Part shown: positions 5,473-5,506 of the stretch, in pieces
Numbering within the stretch: the first letter of the stretch is position 1
How the letters are laid out: each line of letters opens with the position of its first letter
Assembly (NCBI GenBank): GCA_902803155.1
Contig: CADCOU010000113.1
Span: 1-5,506 of the forward strand
DNA from: an uncultured Lachnospiraceae bacterium
GTDB taxonomy: Bacteria > Bacillota > Clostridia > Lachnospirales > Lachnospiraceae
Direction: 5' to 3'
DNA length: 5,506 nt
The notes under the pieces: generated by a model
Seen by the model: only the letters and a program-made list of their open reading frames with translations
What the model was told of the DNA's origin: nothing
Databases searched by the model: none
Translations under genes and position numbers: made by a program

Positions 5473-5506
5473 GTGATTAAGGATAATCAGAAACATCTGA
5501 ACCGAA
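5473..5506 (+). CDS. 5' end of a further operon gene (GTG start, cut by the window edge)
   Basis: From GTG at 5473 the frame stays open to the window end and encodes M-I-K-D-N-Q-K-H-L-N-R. The good ribosome site just upstream and the 14-nt spacing from the previous stop support a real gene. The opening residues resemble those I associate with clostridial polyprenyl-phosphate sugar phosphotransferases (WcaJ-like priming enzymes), whose N-termini often read MI(K/R)xNQ...NR before the first membrane helix. Eleven residues cannot prove this. If right, it would be the membrane enzyme that places the first sugar-phosphate on the lipid carrier. A 6-bp AT-rich hairpin (TGATTA 5474-5479 with TAATCA 5484-5489) covers the start codon region. 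Confidence 0.5.
   Translation, partial: MIKDNQKHLNR

Overview
The window looks like part of a cell-surface polysaccharide (glycan) biosynthesis cluster from a Gram-positive Firmicute. A Lachnospiraceae or related Clostridia source is likely. This rests on strong AGGAGG-type ribosome binding sites, tight co-directional gene packing, codon use rich in AGG, CGG, ATC and GGA, and a style of tandem GT2 glycosyltransferase that I associate with Clostridia. The taxonomic call is an inference; no rRNA or other marker gene is present.

Layout: every supported gene is on the + strand. Positions 1-447 hold the 3' end of an unrecognised gene. Positions 448-551 are an AT-rich gap with a strong sigma-A type promoter (TGGACA, 17 nt, TATACT with an extended -10), preceded by three A/T tracts spaced 11 bp apart. 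This promoter probably drives all the downstream genes: two small four-helix membrane proteins of the SMR/DMT (ArnE/ArnF-like) type whose reading frames overlap by 4 nt (552-1031 and 1028-1408); a WecE-type PLP-dependent sugar aminotransferase (1438-2577); a GT2 protein with two catalytic domains (2579-4420); a single-domain WbbL-like GT2 protein (4487-5458); and the first 11 codons of a further gene starting with GTG (from 5473). The only sizeable gap inside this operon is 4421-4486, which holds an RNA hairpin.

How the genes may work together: the WecE homologue should make a dTDP-4-amino-4,6-dideoxyhexose (dTDP-Fuc4N in the characterised enzyme). The three GT2 domains should build an oligosaccharide on the cytoplasmic face of the membrane, probably on a polyprenyl carrier. 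The small membrane pair is the right shape for a heteromeric flippase of a lipid-linked sugar, by analogy with ArnE/ArnF. The nucleotide-sugar supply genes (RmlA/RmlB type), a polymerase and an export machine are not in the window.

The most unusual point is the membrane pair. The two proteins align without gaps through helix 3, but carry Lys in one and Glu in the other at the same intramembrane position, and both lack the helix-1 Glu of SMR drug exporters. This suggests an obligate, charge-matched heterodimer used for lipid-linked sugar transport rather than drug efflux.
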